Shown one piece after another: positions 18,992-28,391 of a stretch of DNA of 64,000 nt. The stretch covers positions 20,159 to 84,158 of the forward strand of contig CAKUEM010000002.1 in NCBI GenBank assembly GCA_934646115.1. Direction: 5' to 3'. This stretch comes from an uncultured Oscillospiraceae bacterium. GTDB taxonomy: Bacteria > Bacillota > Clostridia > Oscillospirales > JAAYXM01. The notes under the pieces are model-generated. The model ran no database searches, was not told where the DNA came from, and was given only the letters and a program-made list of their open reading frames with translations. The position numbers and the translations under genes are program-made. Position 1 is the stretch's first letter, and each line of letters starts with the position of its first letter.

Positions 18992-20542
18992 TTATTTTGC
19001 AAATTCGATCGCGCGCGTTTCGCGGATCAGGTGGATCTTGATCTGACCCGGATAGTCCAGCTCATCCTCGACCTTCTTCGCAAGCTCGCGCGAGAGCAGG
19101 ATCATCTCATCATCGTTGACCTCATCCGGCTTGACGATAATGCGGATCTCGCGCCCCGCCTGGATCGCGTAAGACCGCTCGACGCCCGGGAAAATATTTG
19201 CGATCTCTTCCAGCTTCTCCAGCCGCTTGATGTAATTTTCAAGGTTTTCACGCCGTGCGCCCGGTCGCGCCGCGGAAATCGCGTCTGCCGCCTGAACAAG
19301 ACATGCGACAACGGTTTTCGCCTCCACGTCGCCATGGTGCGCCTCGATCGCGTGAATGACCTCGGGGCTTTCCTTATACTTTTTCGCGATATCAACGCCG
19401 ATGGAGATATGCGAGCCCTCGACCTCATGGTCGACCGCCTTGCCGATATCATGCAGCAGACCCGCGCGCTTTGCGAGCATGACGTCCACGCCAAGCTCCG
19501 CCGCAAGCAGCCCCGCCACGTGCGAGACCTCGATCGAATGCATGAGCACGTTTTGCCCATAGCTCGTGCGATAACGCAGCCGACCGAGCAGGCGGATGAT
19601 CTCAGGATTCAAGCCATGCACGCCGGTTTCAAATGTGGCGCGCTCGCCCTCCTGCTTGATCGTGGTTTCCACCTCGCGGCGCGCTTTCTCCACCATTTCC
19701 TCAATACGGGCAGGGTGGATGCGCCCGTCAACAATCAGCTTTTCCAGCGCGATACGCGCGATCTCGCGGCGCACCGGGTCAAAGCTTGAAAGCGTGATCG
19801 CCTCCGGCGTATCGTCGATGATCAGATCCACGCCGGTCAGCGTTTCGAGCGTGCGGATATTGCGGCCCTCGCGCCCGATAATGCGGCCCTTCATATCGTC
19901 ATTCGGCAGCGGAACGACCGAAACCGTCGCCTCCGCGACGTGATCCGCCGCGCATTTTTGAATGGCAAGCGAGATCAGCTCGCGCGCCTTCGCGTCTGCC
20001 TCTTCTTTATACTGGTTTTCGATCTCCTTGGTACGCATCGCGTATTCATGCCGCAGCTCAGACTCAAGATTTGCGACCATATCGCGCTTCGCTTCCTCCG
20101 CCGTATAGCCCGAGATTTTTTCAAGCATCTCAAGCTGGCTGCGCTTTAACAGCGCGACCTCCTCGGCAACTTTATCGTTCTGCGCGATTTTTGCGGCAAG
20201 CTGCGCTTCTTTTTTCTCAAGCGCATCGTATTTTTTATCGAGCGTTTCTTCCTTCTGCGTAATGCGGCGCTCCTGCTTTTGCACCTCGCTGCGCCGCTCC
20301 TTCATCTCGCGGTCAAACTCCGTTCGATTTTTATGGATTTCTTCTTTTGTTTCGATCAGCGCCTCGCGCTTCTTGTTTTCTGACGCTTTGATCGCGTCGT
20401 TAATAATTCGCTTCGCCTCATCCTCCGCACTGCCGATCTGCTTTTCCGCAATTTTCTTGCGATACCCCACACCCATGAAAAAGGCGGCGATGATCAACAC
20501 GACCGCAACGGCGGCGGCAATACTCCAAATAACAATATCCAT
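18992..20542 (-). CDS. rny: Ribonuclease Y
   Basis: Predicted 516-residue membrane-anchored endoribonuclease that starts mRNA decay. An N-terminal transmembrane helix (about residues 4-26) leads into a long charged coiled coil (about 30-200). A KH domain with [12 protein letters not shown] follows, then an HD domain with the HD pair in LLHDIGKA and flanking HSIEVSHVA and HHGD. The ATG at 20542 was chosen over the longer frame because AGGAGG lies upstream and RNase Y begins at this membrane helix. The length matches the usual 510-520 residues. Confidence 0.96.
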   Translation of the reverse strand: MDIVIWSIAAAVAVVLIIAAFFMGVGYRKKIAEKQIGSAEDEAKRIINDAIKASENKKREALIETKEEIHKNRTEFDREMKERRSEVQKQERRITQKEETLDKKYDALEKKEAQLAAKIAQNDKVAEEVALLKRSQLEMLEKISGYTAEEAKRDMVANLESELRHEYAMRTKEIENQYKEEADAKARELISLAIQKCAADHVAEATVSVVPLPNDDMKGRIIGREGRNIRTLETLTGVDLIIDDTPEAITLSSFDPVRREIARIALEKLIVDGRIHPARIEEMVEKARREVETTIKQEGERATFETGVHGLNPEIIRLLGRLRYRTSYGQNVLMHSIEVSHVAGLLAAELGVDVMLAKRAGLLHDIGKAVDHEVEGSHISIGVDIAKKYKESPEVIHAIEAHHGDVEAKTVVACLVQAADAISAARPGARRENLENYIKRLEKLEEIANIFPGVERSYAIQAGREIRIIVKPDEVNDDEMILLSRELAKKVEDELDYPGQIKIHLIRETRAIEFAK

Positions 20543-20874
20543 TCTTCTCTTCGTGCACCTCCTGAAAAATTTTAATAGAGGAGGCACTGACGATCGCTCA
20601 GAGGGCTTCCATTCGTTCAAATTATTGTAAGATAATCAAAATCAGCCTGTTATGTTCGATTTTCTATCACTCACAGGAATTTTCCCGTTGTTGAAATGCT
20701 CACCGGCGTCTCAGTGTCCCAAAAAGACCCCTTACCCATGCGCTGCAAGGGATCCGCCCGCCTCCGCGCAATGGGAAACGGGACCGGATAAAAACACCTT
20801 CATGCCCCGGCGCGGCGCAAAGGACGCCATGCGCGCGGGCGCAATCCGACGATGCAATCTTGCATACTAGTTTT

Positions 20875-20903
20875 ATTTTAGTGGTTTTTACACCAAATGT
20901 CAA
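20875..20903 (-). promoter_or_regulatory. Strong promoter of rny with a long 5' leader
   Basis: On the minus strand TTGACA and TAAAAT are separated by 17 bases. The expected start near 20868 leaves about 325 bases of leader before the rny ATG. The leader (20543-20868) has no convincing gene and no T-tailed hairpin. The promoter lies just beyond the metH terminator. Confidence 0.7.
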
Positions 20904-20941
20904 GATAAATTCCCATCTTTCGTATCATTTAACCAAAACAG

Positions 20942-20974
20942 CGGGGCGCGGCACAAACGCTTTGCCGCGCCCCG
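20942..20974 (-). terminator. metH terminator
   Basis: A 12-bp perfect GC-rich stem (CGGGGCGCGGCA with its complement) has a 9-base loop. On the minus strand it is followed by CTGTTTTGGTT. It lies 27 bases after the metH stop. Confidence 0.85.
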
Positions 20975-21001
20975 TGGAGGTCATACATGAAATATATGGG
21001 C

Positions 21002-23356
21002 TTACCCGCCGAAAAGTTGCTCGGCGTAATGCACAGAGCCCATCGCATCCTTGCTATAAAAGTCCGCGCCGATCGCCGTGGCATACTCCTGCGTCAGCAC
21101 CGCGCCGCCGACCATCACGCGGCAGTCCGGGCACTGCGCGCGCAGCTGGCGGATCGTTTCCGCCATGGCGGGAACGGTCGTGGTCATAAGCGCAGACAGC
21201 CCGACCAGCCTGATCTTCTCGCGCCGGGCGGTTTCGACCACGGTCTCCGGCGCGACGTCACGCCCGAGATCGAGGATGTCAAACCCGTAATTTTCTAAAA
21301 GCACCTTCACAATATTTTTCCCGATATCATGGATATCGCCCTGCACGGTCGCAAGCACGATGCGCCCCTTGCGCGCGGGCATGCCGCCGGTTGCGACCAT
21401 CTGCTCTTTCACCGCGTCAAACGCGGCGCGCGCCGCCTCGGCGCTCATCAGAAGCTGCGGCAGGAACACGCGCCCCTCCTCAAAGCCGCGACCCACGCGG
21501 TCTAACGCGGGGACGAGCTGCTCATTGATGACCGAGAGCGGCTCGCAGCTTTTTAAAAGCTCCTGCGCTGCGGCATATGCGGGATCGCGCATGCCATGCT
21601 CGATCGCATCGGAAAGCGTGAGCGCGCCGTCATTTTTCGGGCGCTGCTCCTCCGCCGTGCCGCTGTATTTTTCGATATAATCCGCGCAATTTGCGTCCTT
21701 CGCGGCGAGCGCGCGATACGCATAATAGCTGCGCAGCATCGCGTCTGCATTCGGGTTAATGATCGCGGCGTCCAGCCCGGCGGCAAGCGCCTGGGCATAA
21801 AAATTCGCATTGATGATCTCGCGCCGGGGCAGCCCAAACGAGATATTCGACACGCCGAGGATCGTCCGCACGCCGAGCCGCTCTTTGACCATGCGCAGCG
21901 CGGCAAGCGTTGTACATGCACCCTGCGGATCGGACGAGATCGTCATGCACAGCACGTCGATCACGATATCCTCGCGCGCGATCCCATATTCCGCCGCGCG
22001 GGTCACGATTTTTTCCGCCACGCGGAAGCGCCCCTCCGCCGTGTCCGGAATTCCTTCCTCATCCAGCGTCAGCCCGACGACCACGCCGCCATACTTGCGC
22101 ACCAGCGGGAACACCGCGCGCATCGATTCCTCCTTGCCGTTGACCGAATTGATCATCGCCTTGCCGTTATACCGGCGCAGCGCGGCGGCAAGCGCCTGCG
22201 CGTCCGACGTGTCGAGCTGGAGCGGCAGATCGATCACGCCCTGCACGCGCTCCATGACCTCAACCAAGGTTTTCGGCTCATCCAGCTCCGGCAGCCCGAC
22301 GTTTACATCGAGGATATGCGCGCCGCTCTGCTGCTGCGCCAGCCCCTCGCGCAGGATATAATCCATATCGCCGCTGCGCAGCGCCGCCTGGAAGCGCTTT
22401 TTCCCGGTCGGGTTGATACGCTCGCCGATGATGACCGGATCGTCTGAAATTTCGACCGCGCGCGCATAGGACGCAACCCAGGTTCGATGCGGCGCGGCGA
22501 TCGGCTTCGGGCGGATATCGCGGCAGAGCGCCACGGTTTTTGCGATATGCTCCGGCGTTGTGCCGCAGCAGCCGCCGACCGCCCACGCGCCCATTTCCGC
22601 AATGTCGCGCATGGTCTGCGCGAAAGTGTCTGCATCGATATCATACACGGTTTGACCGTTTTCCGCACGCGGAAGCCCGGCGTTCGGGTTCACGATGACG
22701 GGAAGCTTTGTCAGCGCGAGCATCTCGCGCACAAGCTCTTTCATCTGGATCGGGCCCAGCCCGCAGTTGATGCCGATCGCGTCTACGCCCAGACCCTCGA
22801 GCAGCGCGACCACGCAGGCAATGCTGCCGCCGGTGAGCAGTTTTCCTTTCTCGTCAAACACAACGGTTGCAAACACGGGGAGCGACGCGTTTTCCTTCGC
22901 GGCGAGCACCGCCGCCTTCAGCTCATACAGGTCGCTCATTGTTTCGATATGCACCACGTCCGCGCCCGCCGCCGCGCCTGCGCGCACCATTTCGGCAAAC
23001 ACATCGACCGCATCGTCAAAATCAAGATCGCCCAGCGGCGCAAGCAGCTTCCCGGTCGGCCCGATATCCAGCGCGACCAGCCCCGGCCCCGCGCGCCGCG
23101 CGGTCTGCACCGCGGCGGTAATGACCTGCTCCGGCGTATAGCCGCAATCGCCCAGCTTCAGGCGGTTTGCGCCGAACGTGTTTGCCATCACGATATCCGC
23201 GCCCGCCTCAAAATAGCGCCGATGGATATCCAGAAGCACCTCCGGGTGTTCTATATTCCACGTTTCCGGCGCAACACCGGGCGCAAGCCCCGCTTCAAAC
23301 AGCAGGCTGCCCGTTCCGCCATCAAAAAAAATCATCTGCTCGCCCCAGTGTTTCAC
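21002..23356 (-). CDS. metH: Cobalamin-dependent methionine synthase MetH lacking the activation domain
   Basis: Predicted 784-residue enzyme that moves a methyl group from 5-methyl-tetrahydrofolate to homocysteine through cobalamin. The order seen is: homocysteine domain with zinc cysteines in GINCGLG and GGCCGTTPEH (about 1-290), pterin-binding domain starting at VIIGERINPTGK (about 305-570), the four-helix cap, and the B12 domain with the lower-ligand motif DIHDIGKN. The usual C-terminal AdoMet activation domain is absent, and a separate gene at 23534 carries it. The start is GTG 23356, 8 bases after AGGAG. Confidence 0.95.
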   Translation of the reverse strand: MKHWGEQMIFFDGGTGSLLFEAGLAPGVAPETWNIEHPEVLLDIHRRYFEAGADIVMANTFGANRLKLGDCGYTPEQVITAAVQTARRAGPGLVALDIGPTGKLLAPLGDLDFDDAVDVFAEMVRAGAAAGADVVHIETMSDLYELKAAVLAAKENASLPVFATVVFDEKGKLLTGGSIACVVALLEGLGVDAIGINCGLGPIQMKELVREMLALTKLPVIVNPNAGLPRAENGQTVYDIDADTFAQTMRDIAEMGAWAVGGCCGTTPEHIAKTVALCRDIRPKPIAAPHRTWVASYARAVEISDDPVIIGERINPTGKKRFQAALRSGDMDYILREGLAQQQSGAHILDVNVGLPELDEPKTLVEVMERVQGVIDLPLQLDTSDAQALAAALRRYNGKAMINSVNGKEESMRAVFPLVRKYGGVVVGLTLDEEGIPDTAEGRFRVAEKIVTRAAEYGIAREDIVIDVLCMTISSDPQGACTTLAALRMVKERLGVRTILGVSNISFGLPRREIINANFYAQALAAGLDAAIINPNADAMLRSYYAYRALAAKDANCADYIEKYSGTAEEQRPKNDGALTLSDAIEHGMRDPAYAAAQELLKSCEPLSVINEQLVPALDRVGRGFEEGRVFLPQLLMSAEAARAAFDAVKEQMVATGGMPARKGRIVLATVQGDIHDIGKNIVKVLLENYGFDILDLGRDVAPETVVETARREKIRLVGLSALMTTTVPAMAETIRQLRAQCPDCRVMVGGAVLTQEYATAIGADFYSKDAMGSVHYAEQLFGG

Positions 23357-23486
23357 AGCATTCGCTCCTGTTCTATCTCATTTCACCGCGCCGCGCCGCG
23401 GATTTCTTGCCTTTTCTTATCATTAACATACCATAAAACCCGTCAAAATTCAATGCGCGCGTAAAATTTATGGCAGGGGAGCGCGC

Positions 23487-23525
23487 AAAAAACCGAGGTG
23501 CATCCGCTTGCAGACGCCCCCGGTT
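23487..23525 (-). terminator. Terminator of the metF-activation-domain operon
   Basis: On the minus strand AACCG/CGGTT closes a GC-rich imperfect stem, followed directly by six T and a G. It lies 8 bases after the activation-domain gene stop and separates that operon from metH. Confidence 0.7.
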
Positions 23526-23533
23526 CTCTCGTT

Positions 23534-24139
23534 TCATGTTACGCGGAACGCGCAATCGCGCTTTGTGCAGCATGCGCATTTTTCCTTCGGATGCGCCTCG
23601 CGCTGCGCGCAAAGCCCAAACAGCGCCGTGACCGATTTCGTCGGCGCGAGCATCATCCCGTCGGTCAGCGTCAGCCCGATTTTCCGCGGCGTATCGAGCA
23701 TGCGCGTAAAAAGGACCTGCGCGCCGATCTCAAAATCCCCATAGCCGGGGCTGACCCGCGGGCGCGCAAATAATCCCGCCGCGCGGGCGGCGCGCGCTTG
23801 CAGCGCGTCGCATTCTTCCTCGATTCGCGCAGTCGCGACCGCCTGCAGGATCACCGCGTCGCTCATGTTCTCCGACGCGGCGCGCGCCAGCAGCCGATCC
23901 ACCTGCGCGCCCAGTGTGACCGCGAACAGCACCGCGATGTCACAGCCGGACAGCGCGCGGCACACGGTCTCGTTCTCCCACGGGACTTGTTCGCGCGGCA
24001 GCGTGAGCTGTACGCTCTTTGGCGCGGTCGCCTCGTCCACGCGCGGCGCAAGCCGCGCGATCGCCTGCATCACTTCCTCGGGCGGCTGCGCGCCGTGATA
24101 GCCCAGGTAGCGCAAAATTTCGCGCTCGCGCGGCGTCAT
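23534..24139 (-). CDS. Stand-alone methionine synthase activation-domain protein
   Basis: Predicted 201-residue protein matching the vitamin B12-dependent methionine synthase activation domain that is normally the C-terminus of MetH. The AdoMet-binding RVSPGYGDF motif and the LDTPRKIGLTLTDGMMLAPTKS segment are both present. The C-terminus adds a cysteine cluster, CACCTKRDC, near residues 188-196. It is expected to bind MetH and help reductively methylate inactive cob(II)alamin with AdoMet. It overlaps metF by 4 bases and is followed by metH on the same strand, so the split enzyme is encoded next to itself. Confidence 0.92.
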   Translation of the reverse strand: MTPREREILRYLGYHGAQPPEEVMQAIARLAPRVDEATAPKSVQLTLPREQVPWENETVCRALSGCDIAVLFAVTLGAQVDRLLARAASENMSDAVILQAVATARIEEECDALQARAARAAGLFARPRVSPGYGDFEIGAQVLFTRMLDTPRKIGLTLTDGMMLAPTKSVTALFGLCAQREAHPKEKCACCTKRDCAFRVT

Positions 24140-25014
24140 TTCCGCCCCTCGCCCAGGATGCAGGACAGGTTATTCATGATCGCCGCGGCGACTTCCGGTT
24201 TATTCATAGAGTATATATGAATGTGTTTTATACCATTTGCAATCAAATCAATGATCTGCTCGGTCGCATAGGCGATGCCCGCCTGACTCATCGCGTCCGG
24301 ATCGTCGCCGAATTTATCCACGATCGCCTTGAAGCGCGCGGGCAGGTAGGTGCCGGAAAGCTGGCAGGCGCGCGTGATCTGCCGCCCGTTCGTGACCGGC
24401 ATGATGCCCGCGATGACCGGGACGGTCACGCCGCGCTCGCGGATGCGATAGAGAAAATTATAGAGGATATTATTATCAAAAAACATCTGCGTGGTCAAAA
24501 AGTCCACGCCGCATGCGACCTTTTGGATCAGATGCGTGATGTCGTCCTCCTTATGCTCGCACTCGGTATGCCCCTCGGGATAGCACGCCGCGCCGATGCA
24601 GAAATCGCCGCGCGCGGCGATCTGCTCGATCAGCTGATACGCATAAGTATACTGATTGGGCAGCGGGAACTGCGCATCCTTTGGGATATCGCCGCGCAGC
24701 GCGAGGATGTTTTCGATCCCGCAGGCGTGCAGCTCGTCGAGCATGGCAGACACCTGCTCGCGCGTAGAAGACGCACAGGTCAGATGCGCAAGCGCGGTCA
24801 CGCCCAGGTCGTTTTGCACATGCTGCGCAATGCGGACGGTATTTTTGCTCGTGCCGCCGCCCGCGCCGTATGTCACGCTCATGAAATCCGGCGCAAGCGC
24901 GCACATCTGATCCACCGCGCTTTGCACGCTGGCAAACGCGCTGTCTTTTTTCGGCGGGAACGCCTCGAACGAGACGGTCACGCGCCCGCTTTGTAATATA
25001 TCGCGAATTTTCAC
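24136..25014 (-). CDS. metF: 5,10-methylenetetrahydrofolate reductase
   Basis: Predicted 292-residue FAD-dependent TIM-barrel enzyme that makes the 5-methyl-tetrahydrofolate used by MetH. Visible motifs are the N-terminal VSFEAFPPK containing the catalytic Glu, SVTYGAGGG, ALRGDIP in the folate site, and TQMFFDN in the flavin site. It starts with GTG 25014 behind AAAGGAGGAAA. Its stop overlaps the activation-domain gene by 4 bases. The size matches bacterial MetF. Confidence 0.96.
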   Translation of the reverse strand: MKIRDILQSGRVTVSFEAFPPKKDSAFASVQSAVDQMCALAPDFMSVTYGAGGGTSKNTVRIAQHVQNDLGVTALAHLTCASSTREQVSAMLDELHACGIENILALRGDIPKDAQFPLPNQYTYAYQLIEQIAARGDFCIGAACYPEGHTECEHKEDDITHLIQKVACGVDFLTTQMFFDNNILYNFLYRIRERGVTVPVIAGIMPVTNGRQITRACQLSGTYLPARFKAIVDKFGDDPDAMSQAGIAYATEQIIDLIANGIKHIHIYSMNKPEVAAAIMNNLSCILGEGRK

Positions 25015-25053
25015 CGGGTTTCCTCCTTTTTTATGTAGCGGCGGCGCGCCGCA

Positions 25054-25686
25054 TCAGGTGCAGAACACGTGCGCGCCGATTGTTTTGATAATGGGCCGCG
25101 AGCGAATCCATTGATTCGTTGCGGTTTTCGGATTGTAATAATACACCGCCTCGCCGATCGGATTCACGCCGCCCAACGCATCCTGCGCGGCGCGATACGC
25201 CTGCTCCGCGACCGGCTGATCAAACTGTCCGTCGTCGATCGCGGAAAACGCGCCGGGCTGATAAATCACGCCCGCGAGCGTATTGGGAAACGAGGGGTGC
25301 TTGATGCGGTTTACGATCACCGCGCCGACCGCGACCTGCCCCTCATACGGCTCCCCGCGTGACTCCGCCGAGATGATGCGCGCAAGCAGGGCGACATCGC
25401 CGCTCTGCGCACTCTGCCCGGAAAGCCCCATCGCCGCAAGCGTTTTCTCGCCGACGATCCCGTCTGCCGAGAGCCCATGCTTCTCCTGATAGGCGCGCAC
25501 GGCGCGCTTAGTATTTGCGCCGTAAATGCCATCGACCGCACCGGAATAGAACCCCTCGTTTTGCAGCACCTGCTGGATCTCGCGCACGGTATCCCCGCGC
25601 GAGCCTTCCTTATAAATATTCGCCGCAACGCCAAGCGAGAGGCAAATACACAGTGCAAGCGCCGTAAAAATCATCCTTTTTTTCAT
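25054..25686 (-). CDS. sleB: Spore cortex-lytic enzyme SleB
   Basis: Predicted 210-residue exported protein. A signal peptide of about 25 residues is followed by a peptidoglycan-binding domain (about 28-85, with GDTVREIQQVL and VDGIYGANTKRAV). The SleB/CwlJ hydrolase domain comes next, with the catalytic-region segment ARIISAESRGEPYEGQVAVG and the C-terminal YYYNPKTA. SleB is a lytic transglycosylase acting on muramic-lactam cortex during germination, so this gene implies sporulation. No ypeB partner is adjacent. The ATG at 25686 is preferred because it directly precedes the signal peptide. It lies 52 bases after thrS. Confidence 0.92.
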   Translation of the reverse strand: MKKRMIFTALALCICLSLGVAANIYKEGSRGDTVREIQQVLQNEGFYSGAVDGIYGANTKRAVRAYQEKHGLSADGIVGEKTLAAMGLSGQSAQSGDVALLARIISAESRGEPYEGQVAVGAVIVNRIKHPSFPNTLAGVIYQPGAFSAIDDGQFDQPVAEQAYRAAQDALGGVNPIGEAVYYYNPKTATNQWIRSRPIIKTIGAHVFCT

Positions 25687-25738
25687 AAAACCCCGCCCTT
25701 TCATGGGCAGTTTCCCCGGCTGGCGGAGTTTTATGCGT

Positions 25739-27682
25739 TTAATCGCGCGAGCGGGTCGCGATCAGCTCCTGGATCATGGTGATAAACTCAGGCAGCTGCA
25801 TCGTGCCGATATCTCCGCCCGCCTTGCGCGACCGGACGGCGACCGTGCCGTTTTCCATCTCCTTATCGCCCAAAACGAGCATGAACGGAAGCTTTTGCAT
25901 CTGCGCTTCGCGAATCTTATAGCCGACCTTCTCGCTGCGGCAGTCGCACATCGTGCGGATCCCGAGCTTGCGCAGCTGCGCCTCCACCTCATGCGCATAG
26001 GCATGCTGCCGGTCTGTGATCGGGAGGATGGCGACCTGCGTCGGCATCAGCCAGGTCGGCAGCGCGCCCGCATATTTCTCAAGCAGCAGCGCAAGCGTGC
26101 GCTCGTAGCAGCCGAGCGACGTGCGGTGGATGATATACGGCGTCGCCTTCGAGCCGTCGCGGTCGATATACTCCATGCCGAATTTCTTCGCAAGCAGCAT
26201 GTCGATCTGGATCGTGACGATCGTGTCCTCCTTGCCATGGACGTTTTTGATCTGAATATCAAGCTTCGGACCATAGAACGCGGCCTCATCGATGCCGATC
26301 TCATAATCGATGCCGAGATGGTCTAAAATTTTCTTCATCACGCTCTGCGCTTCATCCCACTGCTCGGCAGTTCCCTCGTATTTCGCGGTATTTTTCGGGT
26401 CCCACTGCGAGAAGCGATAGGTGCAATCCTCCAGAAGCCCAACGGTTTCGAGGAAATATTTCGCAAGCTCAAGGCATTTTTTAAACTCTTCCTCCAGCTG
26501 GTCCGGCCGCAGGATCAGATGCCCCTCGGCGATCGTGAACTGCCGCACGCGGATCAGCCCGTGCATCTCGCCCGAATCCTCATTGCGGAACAGCGTGGAC
26601 GTTTCGACCAGGCGCATCGGCAGATCGCGATACGAGCGCATGCGGTTTAAATACACCTGATACTGGAACGGGCAGGTCATCGGGCGGAGCGCAAAGCACT
26701 CTTTTTCTTCATCATTCGGGTCGCCGATGACAAACATGCCGTCAAGATAATGATCCCAATGCCCGGAAATTTTATAAAGATCGCGCTTTGCCATCAGCGG
26801 CGTTTTCGTCAGCACAAAGCCGTTCTGCTCCTCCACGTCCTCTACAAAGCGCTGCAGCAGCTGAATCACGCGCGCGCCGTTTGGCAGCAGCACGGGCAGC
26901 CCCTGCCCGATCACATCGCAGGTCGTAAAATACTCAAGCTCGCGCCCGATCTTGTTATGATCGCGGCGTTTGGCTTCCTCAACCGCCTCGAGATACGCGT
27001 CCATATCCGCCTTTTTGGTAAACGCCGTGCCGTAAATGCGCTGCAGCATTTTTTTGTTGGAATCGCCGCGCCAATACGCGCCGGTGCAGGACGTGAGCGC
27101 AAAGGCTTTGATCTTCCCGGTCGCCGGGACATGCGCGCCCGCGCACAGGTCGGTAAACTCGCCCTGCTTATAAAACGAGATCGTCTCGCCCTCGGGCAGA
27201 TCCTCGATCAGCTCAACCTTATACGGCTCGTTCCGCTCGCGCATGAAGGCAAGCGCCTCCTCGCGGGGGAGCGTGAAGCGCTCAAGCGGGATGTTTTCTT
27301 TCACGATCTTCTTCATCTCCGCCTCGATATTTTTTAAATCCTCAGGCGTGAAGGGCTTCGCGTCGAAATCATAATAAAATCCGTTTTCGATCGCCGGTCC
27401 GATCGCGAGCTTCGCCTCCGGATACAGGCGCTTGACCGCCTGCGCAAGGATGTGCGACGCGGTATGGCGAAACGCATGCTTTCCATCCTTATCGTCAAAC
27501 GTGCAGACCTCAAACACCGCGTCGCGCGCGATCGGCGCGGACAGATCCACGACCTCGCCGTCAAGCCGCGCGACCAGCGCAACGCGCGCCAGTCCCTCGC
27601 TGATTTGGCGCGCCGCGTCCATACAGGTGGTGTTCGCCGCGACCTCGAGGATCGATCCGTCTTTTAGTGTCAGTTTCGGCAT
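25739..27682 (-). CDS. thrS: Threonyl-tRNA synthetase
   Basis: Predicted 647-residue class II synthetase that charges tRNA-Thr. The order seen is: TGS domain (about 1-62), editing domain with the HTASHILAQAVK metal motif, catalytic core with motif 2 in RNEDSGEMHGLIRVRQF and the zinc-site cysteine in LRPMTCPF, motif 3 near GCYERTLALLLE, and a C-terminal anticodon-binding domain starting near VAILPITD. The ATG at 27682 follows AAAGGAG. The T-box immediately upstream shows regulation by uncharged tRNA-Thr. Confidence 0.97.
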   Translation of the reverse strand: MPKLTLKDGSILEVAANTTCMDAARQISEGLARVALVARLDGEVVDLSAPIARDAVFEVCTFDDKDGKHAFRHTASHILAQAVKRLYPEAKLAIGPAIENGFYYDFDAKPFTPEDLKNIEAEMKKIVKENIPLERFTLPREEALAFMRERNEPYKVELIEDLPEGETISFYKQGEFTDLCAGAHVPATGKIKAFALTSCTGAYWRGDSNKKMLQRIYGTAFTKKADMDAYLEAVEEAKRRDHNKIGRELEYFTTCDVIGQGLPVLLPNGARVIQLLQRFVEDVEEQNGFVLTKTPLMAKRDLYKISGHWDHYLDGMFVIGDPNDEEKECFALRPMTCPFQYQVYLNRMRSYRDLPMRLVETSTLFRNEDSGEMHGLIRVRQFTIAEGHLILRPDQLEEEFKKCLELAKYFLETVGLLEDCTYRFSQWDPKNTAKYEGTAEQWDEAQSVMKKILDHLGIDYEIGIDEAAFYGPKLDIQIKNVHGKEDTIVTIQIDMLLAKKFGMEYIDRDGSKATPYIIHRTSLGCYERTLALLLEKYAGALPTWLMPTQVAILPITDRQHAYAHEVEAQLRKLGIRTMCDCRSEKVGYKIREAQMQKLPFMLVLGDKEMENGTVAVRSRKAGGDIGTMQLPEFITMIQELIATRSRD

Positions 27683-27713
27683 AATCAGTTCTCCTTTCAT
27701 CGGGCGCGGGTAT

Positions 27714-27753
27714 AAAAAAAGCCCGCATCCCCGAAAAAATCAGGGGTGTAGGC
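27714..27753 (-). terminator. T-box regulated terminator in the thrS leader
   Basis: On the minus strand GCCTAC..CCCCTG pairs with CGGGG..GCGGGC around a T-rich loop, and seven T follow. It lies directly after the conserved T-box and 31 bases before thrS. Confidence 0.8.
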
Positions 27754-27989
27754 ACAAAAAGCTCCCGCACGGTTCCACCCTGCTTGCGCCCGAATAAAGA
27801 GCGCCGCTCATTTCCCGTTTAACGCACGGCTACGCCGACCCCTACCCACGCAGAAGCGCTTCGAAGCCGGGGCGAAAGGGCGGTGCCGAGCCGAGCAAAT
27901 TCCAGGAGCGCTTTCAGCCTTTTGGCGCCCCCTCTCTGCGGAACGATATACGCCGCGTCGGGTCCCTTTCCTTGCCTTTTTCTTATGTA
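27714..27989 (-). promoter_or_regulatory. T-box leader controlling thrS
   Basis: Transcribed from the promoter at 27996-28023, this leader carries the early GCAGAGAG (AG-rich stem I motif), the strongly conserved T-box AGGGTGGAACCGTGC at 27767-27781, and a terminal hairpin with T-run. Uncharged tRNA pairs with the T-box and favours antitermination. A Thr codon ACC at 27882-27884 (read on the minus strand) is a candidate specifier, but stem I was not folded in full. The amino acid assignment rests mainly on the adjacent thrS gene. Confidence 0.9.
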
Positions 27990-27995
27990 TTCTAT

Positions 27996-28023
27996 ATTAT
28001 AGACCGATTTTTAAAAATGTCAA
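27996..28023 (-). promoter_or_regulatory. Consensus promoter of the thrS T-box transcript
   Basis: On the minus strand perfect TTGACA and TATAAT hexamers are separated by 16 bases. Confidence 0.85.
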
Positions 28024-28048
28024 CAAAAAATTATGCGCAATTTCGCAA

Positions 28049-28076
28049 AAAATGGGGCGGAATTCCGCCCCATTTT
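28049..28076 (-). terminator. Terminator of the small membrane protein operon
   Basis: A 12-bp perfect palindromic arm (AAAATGGGGCGG with its complement) has a 4-base centre. It abuts the stop codon at 28077 and leads into T on the minus strand. Confidence 0.85.
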
Positions 28077-28391
28077 CTATTTTTTCTTCTGCATTGCCGC
28101 CCAAACCGCACCCTTCGGGTCGCGGATCAGCAGCGCAACGATCCAGATGACCAGCGCGAGCGCTACAACCGCGAGACCTAAAAACAGGTCATTGAGCAGC
28201 TCCAACGGGGCAGGGGAGAAGATCTCCGCGCCCACCTCCAGATATTCAACGACCGCATCCACCAGCCACATGATCGACGCGCCCCAAAACATCCAGCACA
28301 GGCAGCCGAGCCGCATCGTATGCTCCGGCGCGTTGCGATACCACGCCGCCGTGGCAAACACTGCGGCAAACAGTGTAATCAAAAGCGTCAT
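28077..28391 (-). CDS. Small membrane protein of unknown function, second gene of pair
   Basis: Predicted 104 residues with three hydrophobic helices: residues 1-15, about 27-46 (CLCWMFWGASIMWLVD) and about 68-90 (GLAVVALALVIWIVALLI). An acidic loop containing VVEYLEVGAEIF lies between the last two. The start at 28391 follows GGAGGTG. It overlaps its upstream partner by 4 bases (ATGA), so the two are translationally coupled and probably form one complex. I do not recognise the family. The attenuator-like leader upstream suggests the pair is switched on by a metabolite or ion. Confidence 0.75.
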   Translation of the reverse strand: MTLLITLFAAVFATAAWYRNAPEHTMRLGCLCWMFWGASIMWLVDAVVEYLEVGAEIFSPAPLELLNDLFLGLAVVALALVIWIVALLIRDPKGAVWAAMQKKK

